Shown: positions 17,569-25,874, counted from the first letter of the stretch. The stretch: DNA of 45,498 nucleotides from Tangfeifania diversioriginum (GCF_900141875.1 NZ_FQZE01000033.1:1-45498); one strand, 5' to 3'. Notes: generated by a model from the letters alone, not told the origin. A program made the numbers and translations.

Positions 17569-19392
17569 TTAATTAATTTTTGATTGAATGTCTAAAAGGG
17601 CATCAACCAACAGATTGTTTTCATCTTTTGTTTTAATGTTAATTCTGATATATTGATTTCCATGAAATCCTTTTTTTTGAGATAAATCTTTTACTAAAAT
17701 ATTATATTGACTTAAAAGAATTTCCGCTAGTTTAGTAGCAGAAAAGTTTTTTACTTCACATAAAAAATAATTTGCTTGAGAAGGTAAAATTCTAATGATT
17801 TGAATATCTTTTAATTTTGATGAAAAGTCATTTCTAGATTCTTTAAACTTTTCAATTGTTTTTTTATAATCATCCTTATATTTTCCAAAAATTTGCAAAT
17901 AAAACTCAGCAAAAGAATTGATATTCCATATTGTAACATCTTTTTTAATCTTTTCTATTAGTTTAATATTGCCAGATGCTGCAAATCCGAGACGTAACCC
18001 AGGCACCCCAAAAGATTTTGAAATGCTTTTTATAATAATAAGGTTTTGATATTTTTCAAGTATATTATTTTCAAGTAAAGAACCTTGCTCTTCAGAATCG
18101 ATAAAATCAATAAAAGATTCGTCAAGAATAATTCTTATCTTTTTCAAATTTGCCCACTTAATTAAATCGATTACATTGTCTTTTTTGATATAATTGCCTG
18201 ATGGATTATCTGGATTGATTAGAATAAGTGTACTTATATTTTCGTTTTCAAAAAAATTGATTAAATCATTTGTGTTATAGGAATAGTTCTTGTTTTTAGG
18301 AACAAAATTAACAACATTGTCTTTTTTTAATCTATTCGGATATTCTTCAAATGTTGGAGTTATTATACCAACTTTGTGATTTGTAATTGACATTAATGAC
18401 TTTATAATTTCAGCAGCACCATTCCCAATACAAATAAAATCTTTTTTAATTCCGAAATACTTTGAAATTAGTAGGTTATTGATATTTAAGCCTGACGGAT
18501 ATTCTCTTATAAGCTTGTCAAAGTTAGTTTTTAATTCAGTAAGTAACCTAGGTGTGGGATAATAAGGATTGACTAAATAACAAAAATCAATTAATTTGGG
18601 ATATCTCCAGTAACCCCCATATCTATTCTGATATTTTTTGAGTTTTTCTGATTCAGAACCAGTGAAAATTGTTTCGGCGATATCTAAATCCTGGATATCA
18701 TCGATTTCATACCATAATTCGTTTTTTAACGGTAATGCTTTTATTTCAGGCTTATCTAATAGACTTATTACTTTCAAAACCTGCTCATAGTATTCATTAT
18801 TACCTAATGCTTGACAATAAGCTTCAAGAAAGGGAACATAGTGTGTGGTTGAAAACTTCCTGCTAAATTTATAGATATTGACTGTTTTATAATAATTTTT
18901 AAAGTTGGAAAAATCAAAATCTTTTTTTCCTAGAAAGCTTGTTATGTTATTCTCTTTATCCATAGTCAAAACAGTGCCATCCATCCAACTCTCATATTTA
19001 GCAGTTAATACTAAATTTGGATAATCATTTTCTATTAATTTGTCAATTAAAGAATCTTCAAAAATTAGGTCTGATTCGAAAAGTAATGTGTTTTCGGTTA
19101 TAAGGAAATCTTTAGCTAAAAATAAAGAATAAATATTATTTGTTTTGTAATAATATTCGTTCTCAATAAACACTATTTTCGTTTTTAGTTTTAATGATAA
19201 GACAAACTCTTTAAGATTTTGTCCTTGGTAACCAATAACAATAATAATCTTTGTTAAATTTTTCATGTCAAGTTGGGAAAGCATTCTTTCGATTAAAGAA
19301 GTTCCATTAACTTTTACCATACATTTTGTATTTTCAGAAGTTAATTCTTTAAGTCTTTTACCCATTCCTGCTGCTAAAATTATTGCTTGCAT
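17569..19392 (-). CDS. Fusion: NTP transferase (LicC-like) plus HisC/CobD-type PLP enzyme
   Basis: The protein has 607 residues. Residues 1-243 are a sugar/choline-phosphate nucleotidyltransferase: LAAGMGKRLKEL at 6-17, K27 in the MVKVNG segment, FESDLIFED at 105-113, and the closing WYEIDDIQDL at 227-236. Residues 250-607 are a fold-type I PLP enzyme: YYPTP at 277-281, GNGAAEII at 323-330, NPDNPSG at 393-399, DESFIDF at 424-430, and the Schiff-base lysine K459 in SKSFGVPGLRLGF. This half resembles histidinol-phosphate aminotransferases and CobD/serine-phosphate decarboxylases. It may make an amino-alcohol phosphate that the N-terminal half activates with CTP for LicD. Fusions that activate 2-aminoethylphosphonate (PntC type) are an alternative, but no PEP mutase gene is present here. 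Confidence 0.85.
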   Translation of the reverse strand: MQAIILAAGMGKRLKELTSENTKCMVKVNGTSLIERMLSQLDMKNLTKIIIVIGYQGQNLKEFVLSLKLKTKIVFIENEYYYKTNNIYSLFLAKDFLITENTLLFESDLIFEDSLIDKLIENDYPNLVLTAKYESWMDGTVLTMDKENNITSFLGKKDFDFSNFKNYYKTVNIYKFSRKFSTTHYVPFLEAYCQALGNNEYYEQVLKVISLLDKPEIKALPLKNELWYEIDDIQDLDIAETIFTGSESEKLKKYQNRYGGYWRYPKLIDFCYLVNPYYPTPRLLTELKTNFDKLIREYPSGLNINNLLISKYFGIKKDFICIGNGAAEIIKSLMSITNHKVGIITPTFEEYPNRLKKDNVVNFVPKNKNYSYNTNDLINFFENENISTLILINPDNPSGNYIKKDNVIDLIKWANLKKIRIILDESFIDFIDSEEQGSLLENNILEKYQNLIIIKSISKSFGVPGLRLGFAASGNIKLIEKIKKDVTIWNINSFAEFYLQIFGKYKDDYKKTIEKFKESRNDFSSKLKDIQIIRILPSQANYFLCEVKNFSATKLAEILLSQYNILVKDLSQKKGFHGNQYIRINIKTKDENNLLVDALLDIQSKIN

Positions 19393-19405
19393 AATTATAA
19401 TTGTT

Positions 19406-20314
19406 TTATTCGTTAATCCAACTACTAAGATCCCTGCCTATAATATTTTCTGTCAACTTAATGTCATTTTTAAAATAATCAATTAAATATTTACGATCCG
19501 ATATAGACATCTCGGGCTTTTTTATATTCCAATTGCTAATATTATTTTTTAGTTTAGATCTAATTTTCAATGGTATAATTGATTTAAATATTCTTTTGAC
19601 CGCATTTGGTTTCTCAAATAAGTAATTTATTGTTTTGTTTTTATGTATACCTGTTACTCTTTGTTTTACAGATTTATCAACATACAACTTAGTATCTATT
19701 TCCAAGAAATTTAATATTTCTTTTATTACTTTATTGACATCATTTTTAATATCGTCGAACAAAAGAATTTTAATATTTTCAGAAGGAAAAACATTCAGGT
19801 AGTGTTGTATTTGTTTGGAATAAAGACCCATTTGCTTATACCTCCAAATAAAACTAAAATTGTTTTCAATTCTACTTTCTTCTTTTTTCAGAGCATCCGA
19901 AAAACTAAGAGTTTCACGTCCTTTATTTACCTGATGATAATATGCAGAAAATGCTCGTTCAATTGGATTTCTTAGGACAATAAGAATTTTAGAATTTGGA
20001 TTAAATTTAGAGATATCATTAGCTGTTTTAGAATAATATAAATAATCTGTAGATGCTTCAGCAAGAATTTTTTGATCTTTTGCGTTAACAAAAAGTTTTA
20101 AATAATGATTGATAGAAGATAATTTTTTTCGTCTTTCGTCATTGATGTTGTCTTCAGGTCCGTTATGAGGAAGATTTACATACTTAGTTGAGAAAAAATA
20201 GGGTTCTTTATGTTTGCTGAAAAAGACATCTTTATGTTTACTCAAGTGATAATACAAAGTTGTTGTACCACTTTTAGCAGTGCCTACAATAAAAAAATTT
20301 GGTTTCTTATCCAT
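19406..20314 (-). CDS. PAPS-dependent sulfotransferase
   Basis: This 302-residue protein of the heparan-sulfate-type sulfotransferase family transfers sulfate from PAPS to a carbohydrate. The 5'-phosphosulfate loop is GTAKSGTTTL at 11-20, with the KEPYFFS segment at 36-42. The 3'-phosphate site is LRNPIERAFSAYYH at 114-127. No signal peptide is seen, so it works in the cytoplasm on lipid-linked repeat units or nucleotide sugars. CysC, CysQ and the SLC13 permease in the same island supply and recycle the cofactor. The gene is AT-rich like its neighbours. Confidence 0.92.
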   Translation of the reverse strand: MDKKPNFFIVGTAKSGTTTLYYHLSKHKDVFFSKHKEPYFFSTKYVNLPHNGPEDNINDERRKKLSSINHYLKLFVNAKDQKILAEASTDYLYYSKTANDISKFNPNSKILIVLRNPIERAFSAYYHQVNKGRETLSFSDALKKEESRIENNFSFIWRYKQMGLYSKQIQHYLNVFPSENIKILLFDDIKNDVNKVIKEILNFLEIDTKLYVDKSVKQRVTGIHKNKTINYLFEKPNAVKRIFKSIIPLKIRSKLKNNISNWNIKKPEMSISDRKYLIDYFKNDIKLTENIIGRDLSSWINE

Positions 20315-20324
20315 TGATAGTGTA

Positions 20325-21668
20325 TTATTTTTTATTCAAAATATTTATTGGTATTGTAATTATTCCCAATTTCTTTTTAACAAAATATACTCTTGCAATA
20401 TTTACACCTGCAATAGTTAAAGCTGTGGCAATGGCCACACCTGTTGCGCCAAAATACTTTATCAGCACAAAGTTTAATAAAAGATTTAAGAGCATGGAAA
20501 TTACTGCAATATGGCTTTGTGTTTTTTCGTATCCACACATAATTAACAGAAGCCCAACAGCCCCTGTTCCTATATTTACCAGTTGGCCTAATCCAAGAAT
20601 GATTAATACCCAATATGCACTTGTAAATTCAGCGCCCCATATACCTAAAATAAACTTTCCGGCTCCAATAAAAACGACTACCTGCATTAAACCAAATAAT
20701 CCTAATCCTTTGGTAACACGTTGTACCATTTTTTCCAGTTCCATCATCTTTCCACTTTCGTATAAAGCAGCAATTTTAGGCGACACCGATGCATTTGTCA
20801 CTTGTAAAAAGAAGCTGGTAAGCAAAGCTAATCTGGCAGCCACAGAATATAAACCTACTTCTTTTGTTGTACCCAGCCAACCCAGCATGATTGCATCGGC
20901 ATTACTTACAACAATAGCTGCGAGCGTGCTTCCCAGTAACGGAATTGATGTTTTAAGCAATGGTTTTGGTATGAATATTCGTTTAGCTTTAAATTTATAT
21001 AATTTGTGCCAGTACAGACCGACGCTTATTGTTACACCAGCACGTCCAATAGCATAGCAAACAGCAACTATATTTACGGTAATTTCACGTTTAAGCAGCC
21101 ACAGAATAACTAAAAGGATACCGGTAATAGCAATGCTTAATGTTTGTTCCACTAGGTTGCTTTGCCATATTTTCCGGTAGCCTACCAAGCCTGAAGAGAA
21201 TATTCTGGAAAACACCTGTGGTGTCATCACCACCAACGCAATCATTAACGGGTATTGAAGCCTGGGTTCATTAAAAACAGTGTTGGCCAGCCATGGAGAT
21301 AGAAATATCAGAATTACTGAAAGTACCAAAGTAATTCCCCCGTTCAGCCAATAAGCCGTGTGCATTACATTGCCAATATGGGCAAAGTCCTTTTTGTTAT
21401 GGGTAATGGCTACTTCTTTAATAATTACCTGGCGCATACCCAACAAACCCACAACCAATAAAATATTTACCACACGGTTGCTTAGGTTAATAATGCCCAA
21501 TCCTTCTGCACCAATTGTACGGCCTAGGAAAACACTTACCAACAGCCCAATGGCCATGCCAGCCACCTTTGCCACGGTTGATGCAGAAGATTTGCGCACT
21601 ACCTCAAGAGTGTGTTCGTCTAGTTTTAACAACCTTTTCCGACCGTATATAATAAATCGTTTAATCAT
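20325..21668 (-). CDS. Wzx-type polysaccharide flippase (MOP superfamily)
   Basis: This 447-residue membrane protein has about 12-14 hydrophobic segments. It carries the N-terminal pattern SSASTVAKVAGMAIGLLVSVFLGRTIGAEGLGIINL (about 28-63) found in RfbX/Wzx flippases of the MATE-like MOP superfamily. It should move undecaprenyl-linked repeat units to the periplasmic face for the Wzy-like protein. The start lies 62 bases from the phosphoesterase stop, and the sulfotransferase start is 10 bases from its own stop. Confidence 0.92.
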   Translation of the reverse strand: MIKRFIIYGRKRLLKLDEHTLEVVRKSSASTVAKVAGMAIGLLVSVFLGRTIGAEGLGIINLSNRVVNILLVVGLLGMRQVIIKEVAITHNKKDFAHIGNVMHTAYWLNGGITLVLSVILIFLSPWLANTVFNEPRLQYPLMIALVVMTPQVFSRIFSSGLVGYRKIWQSNLVEQTLSIAITGILLVILWLLKREITVNIVAVCYAIGRAGVTISVGLYWHKLYKFKAKRIFIPKPLLKTSIPLLGSTLAAIVVSNADAIMLGWLGTTKEVGLYSVAARLALLTSFFLQVTNASVSPKIAALYESGKMMELEKMVQRVTKGLGLFGLMQVVVFIGAGKFILGIWGAEFTSAYWVLIILGLGQLVNIGTGAVGLLLIMCGYEKTQSHIAVISMLLNLLLNFVLIKYFGATGVAIATALTIAGVNIARVYFVKKKLGIITIPINILNKK

Positions 21669-21730
21669 TTAAAGTGAGAAATCTTAGATTTTGTTGTTTT
21701 CATGTCTAATAATTAAATAAAAAACAATTC

Positions 21731-23200
21731 TCATCTGTATTTTTTTAATTCGTCAATACTTTCAACAAACTTTTTTTGAAAATATGTATTTCCAAAACGG
21801 TCGGTTGCTTTTACTGTAATTTCTGCATTGTTATTCAATGGTTTTAACCGGTATAAATGGTTTGTTTCAGCATAGCGGGAAGATGCATTTTTGTTGCCTG
21901 GCTCAGGTAACCCGGCAGCTTTTAAAAATGCATAAGTACCAGGGGCGTAATCTTTAAACCTTTCCATTTCTCCCCGGTTGCTTCCGTTTTCAATTAATTC
22001 AATTTTCCAGTTTTTGTCGGCATTCCAAACATTTGCCACCACATAACCTTTGGTGTCGCCAAAAGTGTATGGTGCATACATGTGTATTTGGTGTTCTTTG
22101 GCGTAATTTATTGATTTATAATACCAGTTTTTAATAGTATTTCCTTTCACTTCATATACAGCATAGCCATTTGGTGTGCCACATTTGTTAACGGTACCGC
22201 TCCACCATAAACCTGAGGCAGTACCTGTAATGTGTTCGTAAATGTTGTGTTCGTTATGCAGGAAATTCCTGTTCAAATGATAATGGCCTGACATGATATG
22301 TACTTCTTTAAAAGGGTTAAGAGCATTAAGGAATTCATTGCGGTGTTGCACATTGGGGTCATCTTTTACCGGGATATGAACACAAACAATCAACATTTTT
22401 TCTTTAGGTACGTGTTGAAGGTTTGATTTTAACCATTCGATTTGTTCGCGAGTAAAACCCAAGTTATATTTTCGGTTTCCTTTATAAAGGATATTGTTCA
22501 TTACCACCACATGCGCTTTTCCTCTATTAAAGGAGTAGTCAACCGGTCCAAAGTGAGTTTCGTAATTTTTAATAGATTGTAATGGGTTACTGATTTCTTC
22601 ATTAAAGTCGTGGTTGCCAATGGTGTGAAAAAACGGAATTTCAGTTGAAACAAAAGCCTGTTTTAAATCTTTCATTAATTCAGGTTTGTCGCCTACAAGG
22701 TCTCCTAATGTAATCCCGTAAACAAGGTTATGCTGTTGTGCTTCATTTTTCAAATCATTTATTGTTTCATTTTTAAGTCTGTTAATAGTTCTGGTATCCC
22801 AAACCTGCGGGTCGGCTACGCAAAAAAGGGTAAATTCATTTTCGATGCCATTTTTAAGGGGAGTTAATTCAAAATTGGTTTCAATGGAATCAAACGCGGT
22901 ATTTATTGTCTCGTAAAAATCGGGAATTCCATCTATTAAGGGTATTTCATAGGCTTCGGGTACCGAATAAAATACATGCCGTGCATCGGTATGTCCTTTA
23001 AAGCTGTATAATCCATTTTCATCGGTTACTGAGGTGGTGTAGCCATCACTAATAATAACGCCCGATATTGGTTGTCCGGTTTTGATATCAGAAACCTTTC
23101 CATAGAGTGATATAATAAATTTTGCATCTATATCATCCTTCTCACAGCTTGTTTGAATGAACAGAAAAATGTATAGTATTACAAAGAAGGGATGTTTCAA
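21731..23200 (-). CDS. Calcineurin-like metallophosphoesterase, lipoprotein
   Basis: This 489-residue protein has a lipoprotein signal peptide with lipid-modified C19 (FIQTSCEKDD). Residues about 30-115 are a carboxypeptidase-regulatory-like beta sandwich (YGKVSDIKTGQPISGVIISD, TDENGLYSF). The metallophosphoesterase core follows: DPQ at 130-132 (in place of the usual DxH), GDLVGD at 166-171, GNHD at 195-198, H275 in VCVHIP, and GHYH at 305-308. A C-terminal beta domain completes the three-part architecture common in Bacteroidota. It is exported and probably cleaves phosphodiesters or phosphomonoesters at the cell surface. Its place in an island predicted to make phosphodiester-linked glycan may be meaningful. 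Confidence 0.88.
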   Translation of the reverse strand: MKHPFFVILYIFLFIQTSCEKDDIDAKFIISLYGKVSDIKTGQPISGVIISDGYTTSVTDENGLYSFKGHTDARHVFYSVPEAYEIPLIDGIPDFYETINTAFDSIETNFELTPLKNGIENEFTLFCVADPQVWDTRTINRLKNETINDLKNEAQQHNLVYGITLGDLVGDKPELMKDLKQAFVSTEIPFFHTIGNHDFNEEISNPLQSIKNYETHFGPVDYSFNRGKAHVVVMNNILYKGNRKYNLGFTREQIEWLKSNLQHVPKEKMLIVCVHIPVKDDPNVQHRNEFLNALNPFKEVHIMSGHYHLNRNFLHNEHNIYEHITGTASGLWWSGTVNKCGTPNGYAVYEVKGNTIKNWYYKSINYAKEHQIHMYAPYTFGDTKGYVVANVWNADKNWKIELIENGSNRGEMERFKDYAPGTYAFLKAAGLPEPGNKNASSRYAETNHLYRLKPLNNNAEITVKATDRFGNTYFQKKFVESIDELKKYR

Positions 23201-23518
23201 AATTAAATTGAATTTAATAACCCAGAAGATGTTGGATATATTTCAGTTTAAGATATTGTAACTATAAGATTTCCGAATTGACGTTGAATCAGCTGACATT
23301 ATTTTTTTACTGCTCTGTCTCCTTCCCGAATCCTCTGTTGGTACGGATTTGTCCCGAAGGGCTCACAATGTGGCAATCCGTGCCATTGTTAAAAATAATA
23401 TTTATTTCAGCCCTTAGCCTTGTGGAATAATGCTTCGCATTAAAATTTCCGATTTTATTTCATAGGCTAAAGCTGAGGCACACATTACAAATGTGCGCCA
23501 GCAAGTGGCGCTATGAAT
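23201..23518. other. Intergenic stretch with diverged cruciform element and hairpin
   Basis: No gene is seen in this stretch. It holds the diverged copy of the 54-bp element (23414-23470), followed by the same downstream words as the tandem array (TAAAGCTGAGG). Close to the dehydrogenase stop lies a perfect hairpin (GCGCCA, 5-base loop, TGGCGC) at 23495-23511, possibly a transcript end for the minus-strand gene. Confidence 0.5.
23414..23470. repeat. Diverged lone copy of the 54-bp cruciform element
   Basis: The copy has outer arms TTAGCCT/AGGCTAA and an inner stem continuing to positions 23429 and 23456. Two internal hairpins follow: AATGC-TTC-GCATT at 23429-23441 and AAAAT...ATTTT at 23442-23456. 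It matches the architecture of each unit in the array at 24943-25262. Several differences keep base pairing, for example the closing G-C pair of the first hairpin is replaced by A-T. Confidence 0.75.
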
Positions 23519-24895
23519 TTATAATTTATACACTTTTTCCCCCGCTTCTTTTATCATATTCCTCAAATCTACCACCATATTTGTATGTTGCTGGATGAAT
23601 TCCACATCAAAGGCCCTGTGGTTGGTAGTGAGCACCACAACGTCGGTATTTTCGAGCGTTTGGGCTGTCAGTTCCACTGATTTAAAGTGGTTTCCTTCGT
23701 TGGTGGTTACTTCGGGAATGTGCGGATCATGATAGCTTACAACTCCACCTTTGTGGGCTGTGATGTCCATGATTTCGAGTGCGGGAGATTCGCGCTCATC
23801 GTTGATATTGGGTTTGTAAGCCACACCGAGGAAGAGCACTTTGCTGCCATTGACGGCTTTTTTGTGGCGGTTGAGGGCGGTGGCTATTTTGATGTACATG
23901 TAATGCGGCATGCGCATGTTGATGTGCCCGGCGGTATGTATCATGGAGAGGTCGAAGTTGTATTTTTTGGCGATGTGCTCGAGGTAGAACGGGTCGAGCG
24001 GGATGCAGTGCCCGCCAATACCGGGACCTGGATAAAAGGGCTGGAAACCAAATGGCTTGGTGGCAGCAGCATCGATGACTTCCCAGATATTTATATCCAT
24101 TTTTCCGGCCAGCAGTGCCAGCTCATTGATGAGGCTGATGTTGACGAGGCGGTAGGTATTCTCCAGAATTTTTACCATTTCGGCAATGCGGGGAGAACTT
24201 ACCGGGTGAATTTGATCGATTGCTTTTTTGTAGAGTGCTTCACCAATTTCAAGGCCGTCGGGTGTCATGGCTCCCAATACTTTAGGGGTGTTGCGGGTGT
24301 GGAATGATTTATTGCCTGGATCGACGCGTTCGGGGGAGTAGGCGAGCCAGAAAGGAGCAGCCCCCCTCAATCCCCCCGAGGGGGGGAGGTCAGGATCGCC
24401 CTGCTCAGCGTAATACTCTTTATAGAGGGAGTTGTTCTTTGTTTCTTCCATTATAATGGGCAGCATCACTTCTTCGGTGGTGGTGGGGTAGGTGGTGCTT
24501 TCGAGGCTGATAAAGGTGCCGGGTTTCATGTAGCGGCCGATGTCGGTGCAGGCGGCTTCGATGTAGCTCATGTCGGGTTTTTTAAACCTGTCGAGTGGTG
24601 TGGGCACGGCAATGATGAGGGCATCGCACTCGGCCATTCGGCTGAAGTCGGTTGTGGCACTAAGTGATACATTGTCCACCACTTCTTTCAGCACGGCATC
24701 GCGGATGTCTTCAATGTAGTTACTGCCGTGGTTGATTTTGTCCACCTTGTCCGGGTTTTTGTCGAAGCCAATGGTTTTGATACCCGCTTCGGCGAAGTTT
24801 ACTGCGAGGGGGAGGCCAACGTATCCGAGGCCGATAACTCCAACCACTTCTTTGTTGGTGGCAATTTTTTCGAGAATTTGTTTTTTGTAGTTCAT
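23519..24895 (-). CDS. Nucleotide-sugar 6-dehydrogenase (UDP-GlcNAc/UDP-glucose type) with in-frame repeat insertion
   Basis: This 458-residue protein belongs to the UDP-glucose/UDP-GlcNAc/UDP-ManNAc dehydrogenase family, which forms uronic acids for surface glycans. The Rossmann motif GVIGLGYVGLP is at 19-29, the catalytic cysteine C297 is in GPGIGGHCIPLDPFYL, and a C-terminal VLFLGVAYKPNINDERESPA region is present. Family resemblance is closest to WbpA/TviB-type enzymes. Residues about 164-182 (EQGDPDLPPSGGLRGAAPF, bases 24350-24406) interrupt the otherwise conserved stretch before LAYSPERVDPGN. They are encoded by a GC-rich near-palindrome, which looks like a repeat inserted in frame. Confidence 0.92.
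   Translation of the reverse strand: MNYKKQILEKIATNKEVVGVIGLGYVGLPLAVNFAEAGIKTIGFDKNPDKVDKINHGSNYIEDIRDAVLKEVVDNVSLSATTDFSRMAECDALIIAVPTPLDRFKKPDMSYIEAACTDIGRYMKPGTFISLESTTYPTTTEEVMLPIIMEETKNNSLYKEYYAEQGDPDLPPSGGLRGAAPFWLAYSPERVDPGNKSFHTRNTPKVLGAMTPDGLEIGEALYKKAIDQIHPVSSPRIAEMVKILENTYRLVNISLINELALLAGKMDINIWEVIDAAATKPFGFQPFYPGPGIGGHCIPLDPFYLEHIAKKYNFDLSMIHTAGHINMRMPHYMYIKIATALNRHKKAVNGSKVLFLGVAYKPNINDERESPALEIMDITAHKGGVVSYHDPHIPEVTTNEGNHFKSVELTAQTLENTDVVVLTTNHRAFDVEFIQQHTNMVVDLRNMIKEAGEKVYKL
24350..24406. repeat. GC-rich palindromic repeat inserted within coding sequence
   Basis: The core is a run of six C, a short spacer, six C, GA and seven G (about 24361-24386). It is much more GC-rich than the rest of the gene. 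The translated proline/glycine-rich product, containing LPPSGGLRGA, is a type seen in Bacteroidota dispersed repeats. It sits just before the LAYSPER motif of the nucleotide-sugar dehydrogenase and keeps the frame. Confidence 0.6.
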
Positions 24896-24942
24896 GTATT
24901 AAATTGTTAAATGGTCAAATTGATAAAAGGTTAAATTGTTAA

Positions 24943-25262
24943 CCCTGTGAAATGATGCTGCGCATCAAAATCTTCGATTTTATTTCACAGGATTTACCCT
25001 GTGAAATGATGCTGCGCATCAAAATCTTCGATTTTATTTCACAGGATTTACCCTGTGAAATGATGCTGCGCATCAAAATCTTCGATTTTATTTCACAGGA
25101 TTTACCCTGTGAAATGATGCTGCGCATCAAAATCTTCGATTTTATTTCACAGGATTTACCCTGTGAAATGATGCTGCGCATCAAAATCTTCGATTTTATT
25201 TCACAGGATTTACCCTGTGAAATGATGCTGCGCATCAAAATCTTCGATTTTATTTCACAGGG
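24943..25262. repeat. Six tandem copies of a 54-bp cruciform-forming element
   Basis: Units start at 24943, 24997, 25051, 25105, 25159 and 25213. The five full units are identical, and the sixth ends at the closing arm. Each unit has outer arms CCTGTGAAAT / ATTTCACAGG (a further C-G pair, CCC/GGG, closes the last unit) and two internal hairpins, GATGC-TGC-GCATC and AAAATC-TTC-GATTTT, forming a three-way junction. The units are joined by the 4-base linker TTTA. The length is a multiple of three, so both strands are open across the array, but these frames are by-products of repetition. There are no unique spacers, so it is not a CRISPR array. Confidence 0.95.
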
Positions 25263-25323
25263 TAAAGCTGAGGTGTGGATTTCCTCATTGAGATCACTTC
25301 ATATCAAATTCGTACCAGTGCGG

Positions 25324-25581
25324 TTAATAGTGTGAAAAACAGGATATAATTACTACTGAATTTTTTGTGACTTTATATACAAGCCTGTGTTCCTGATTAA
25401 TTATTCTACTCCAGTACCCTTTAAACTGATGCTTTAAAGCTTCAGGCTTGCCCAATCCATTGAATGGATTTCTGATAATATCGCGTATGAGGTCTCCAAT
25501 TTTTAGCGCAATTTTCCGATCAGATTCAATCCAATGCTGATATTCCTTAAATGCTTCTGGAACAAATTCAATTGTTTTCAT
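25324..25581 (-). CDS. yoeB: YoeB/Txe-family ribosome-dependent mRNA interferase toxin
   Basis: This 85-residue protein lines up closely with E. coli YoeB: DRKIALKIGDLIRDIIRNPF, then GLGKPEALKHQFKGYWSR, EHRLVYKV, and the C-terminal CFSHY matching the catalytic-region RYHY. The expected catalytic Glu, Arg and His positions (E47-like, R65-like, H83-like) are present in KPEALKH, YWSRRI-equivalent YWSRII and FSHY. It cleaves mRNA in the ribosomal A site when free of antitoxin. Its ATG overlaps the antitoxin stop by 4 bases (ATGA). Confidence 0.92.
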   Translation of the reverse strand: MKTIEFVPEAFKEYQHWIESDRKIALKIGDLIRDIIRNPFNGLGKPEALKHQFKGYWSRIINQEHRLVYKVTKNSVVIISCFSHY

Positions 25582-25802
25582 ACCAGATCGCTGGCTTTTA
25601 CAGAAATGGTTTTCTTTTTGTTTTCGTATTGAGCTATTCTTTCTTCCAGTACTTTTACGTATTCTGGATTGCTTAGAATATAATCTGTTGTATCAGCTGG
25701 TTGTATATTAATTTCTATCGTTTTATTTGGGAATAATTTTTTTATTCCTTCAATTAATTCCGGTGTAATTTCATTCGAATTTATTCTTATTGTTGTTTCC
25801 AT
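25578..25802 (-). CDS. Antitoxin partner of the YoeB-like toxin
   Basis: I chose the ATG at 25800-25802 (74 residues, METTIRINSNEI...). An upstream in-frame ATG at 25862 would add a hydrophobic, non-conserved extension. The protein has an N-terminal strand/helix (TPELIEGIKKLFPNKTIEINIQ) and a C-terminal charged region ending VKASDLV, which would wrap the toxin. It is not a typical YefM/Phd sequence by eye. The 4-base overlap and size strongly suggest it neutralises the toxin and represses the operon. Confidence 0.78.
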   Translation of the reverse strand: METTIRINSNEITPELIEGIKKLFPNKTIEINIQPADTTDYILSNPEYVKVLEERIAQYENKKKTISVKASDLV

Positions 25803-25874
25803 GATAAAAGTTTTATTCAAATGTACTGAATAGAATAAAAAGTAGAGGTGAAATTGTTCCAAATAATACCTGGT

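Noticed and set aside
17569-19392. Interpretation as a phosphonate (PntC-type) locus
   Set aside because: No PEP mutase or phosphonopyruvate decarboxylase gene is found in the window, and the PLP half resembles HisC/CobD more than AEP transaminase.
20299-21057. 252-codon plus-strand frame
   Set aside because: It is antisense to the flippase; the long frame comes from the hydrophobic codon pattern on the other strand.
23687-24307. 206-codon plus-strand frame
   Set aside because: It is antisense to the well-supported nucleotide-sugar dehydrogenase and shows no domain.
24943-25262. CRISPR array
   Set aside because: The repeats are contiguous, with a constant 4-base linker and no unique spacers; no cas genes are nearby.
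24939-25335. Long open frames on both strands across the 54-bp repeats
   Set aside because: They exist only because 54 is a multiple of three and the unit lacks stops; the products are pure repeats with no start context.
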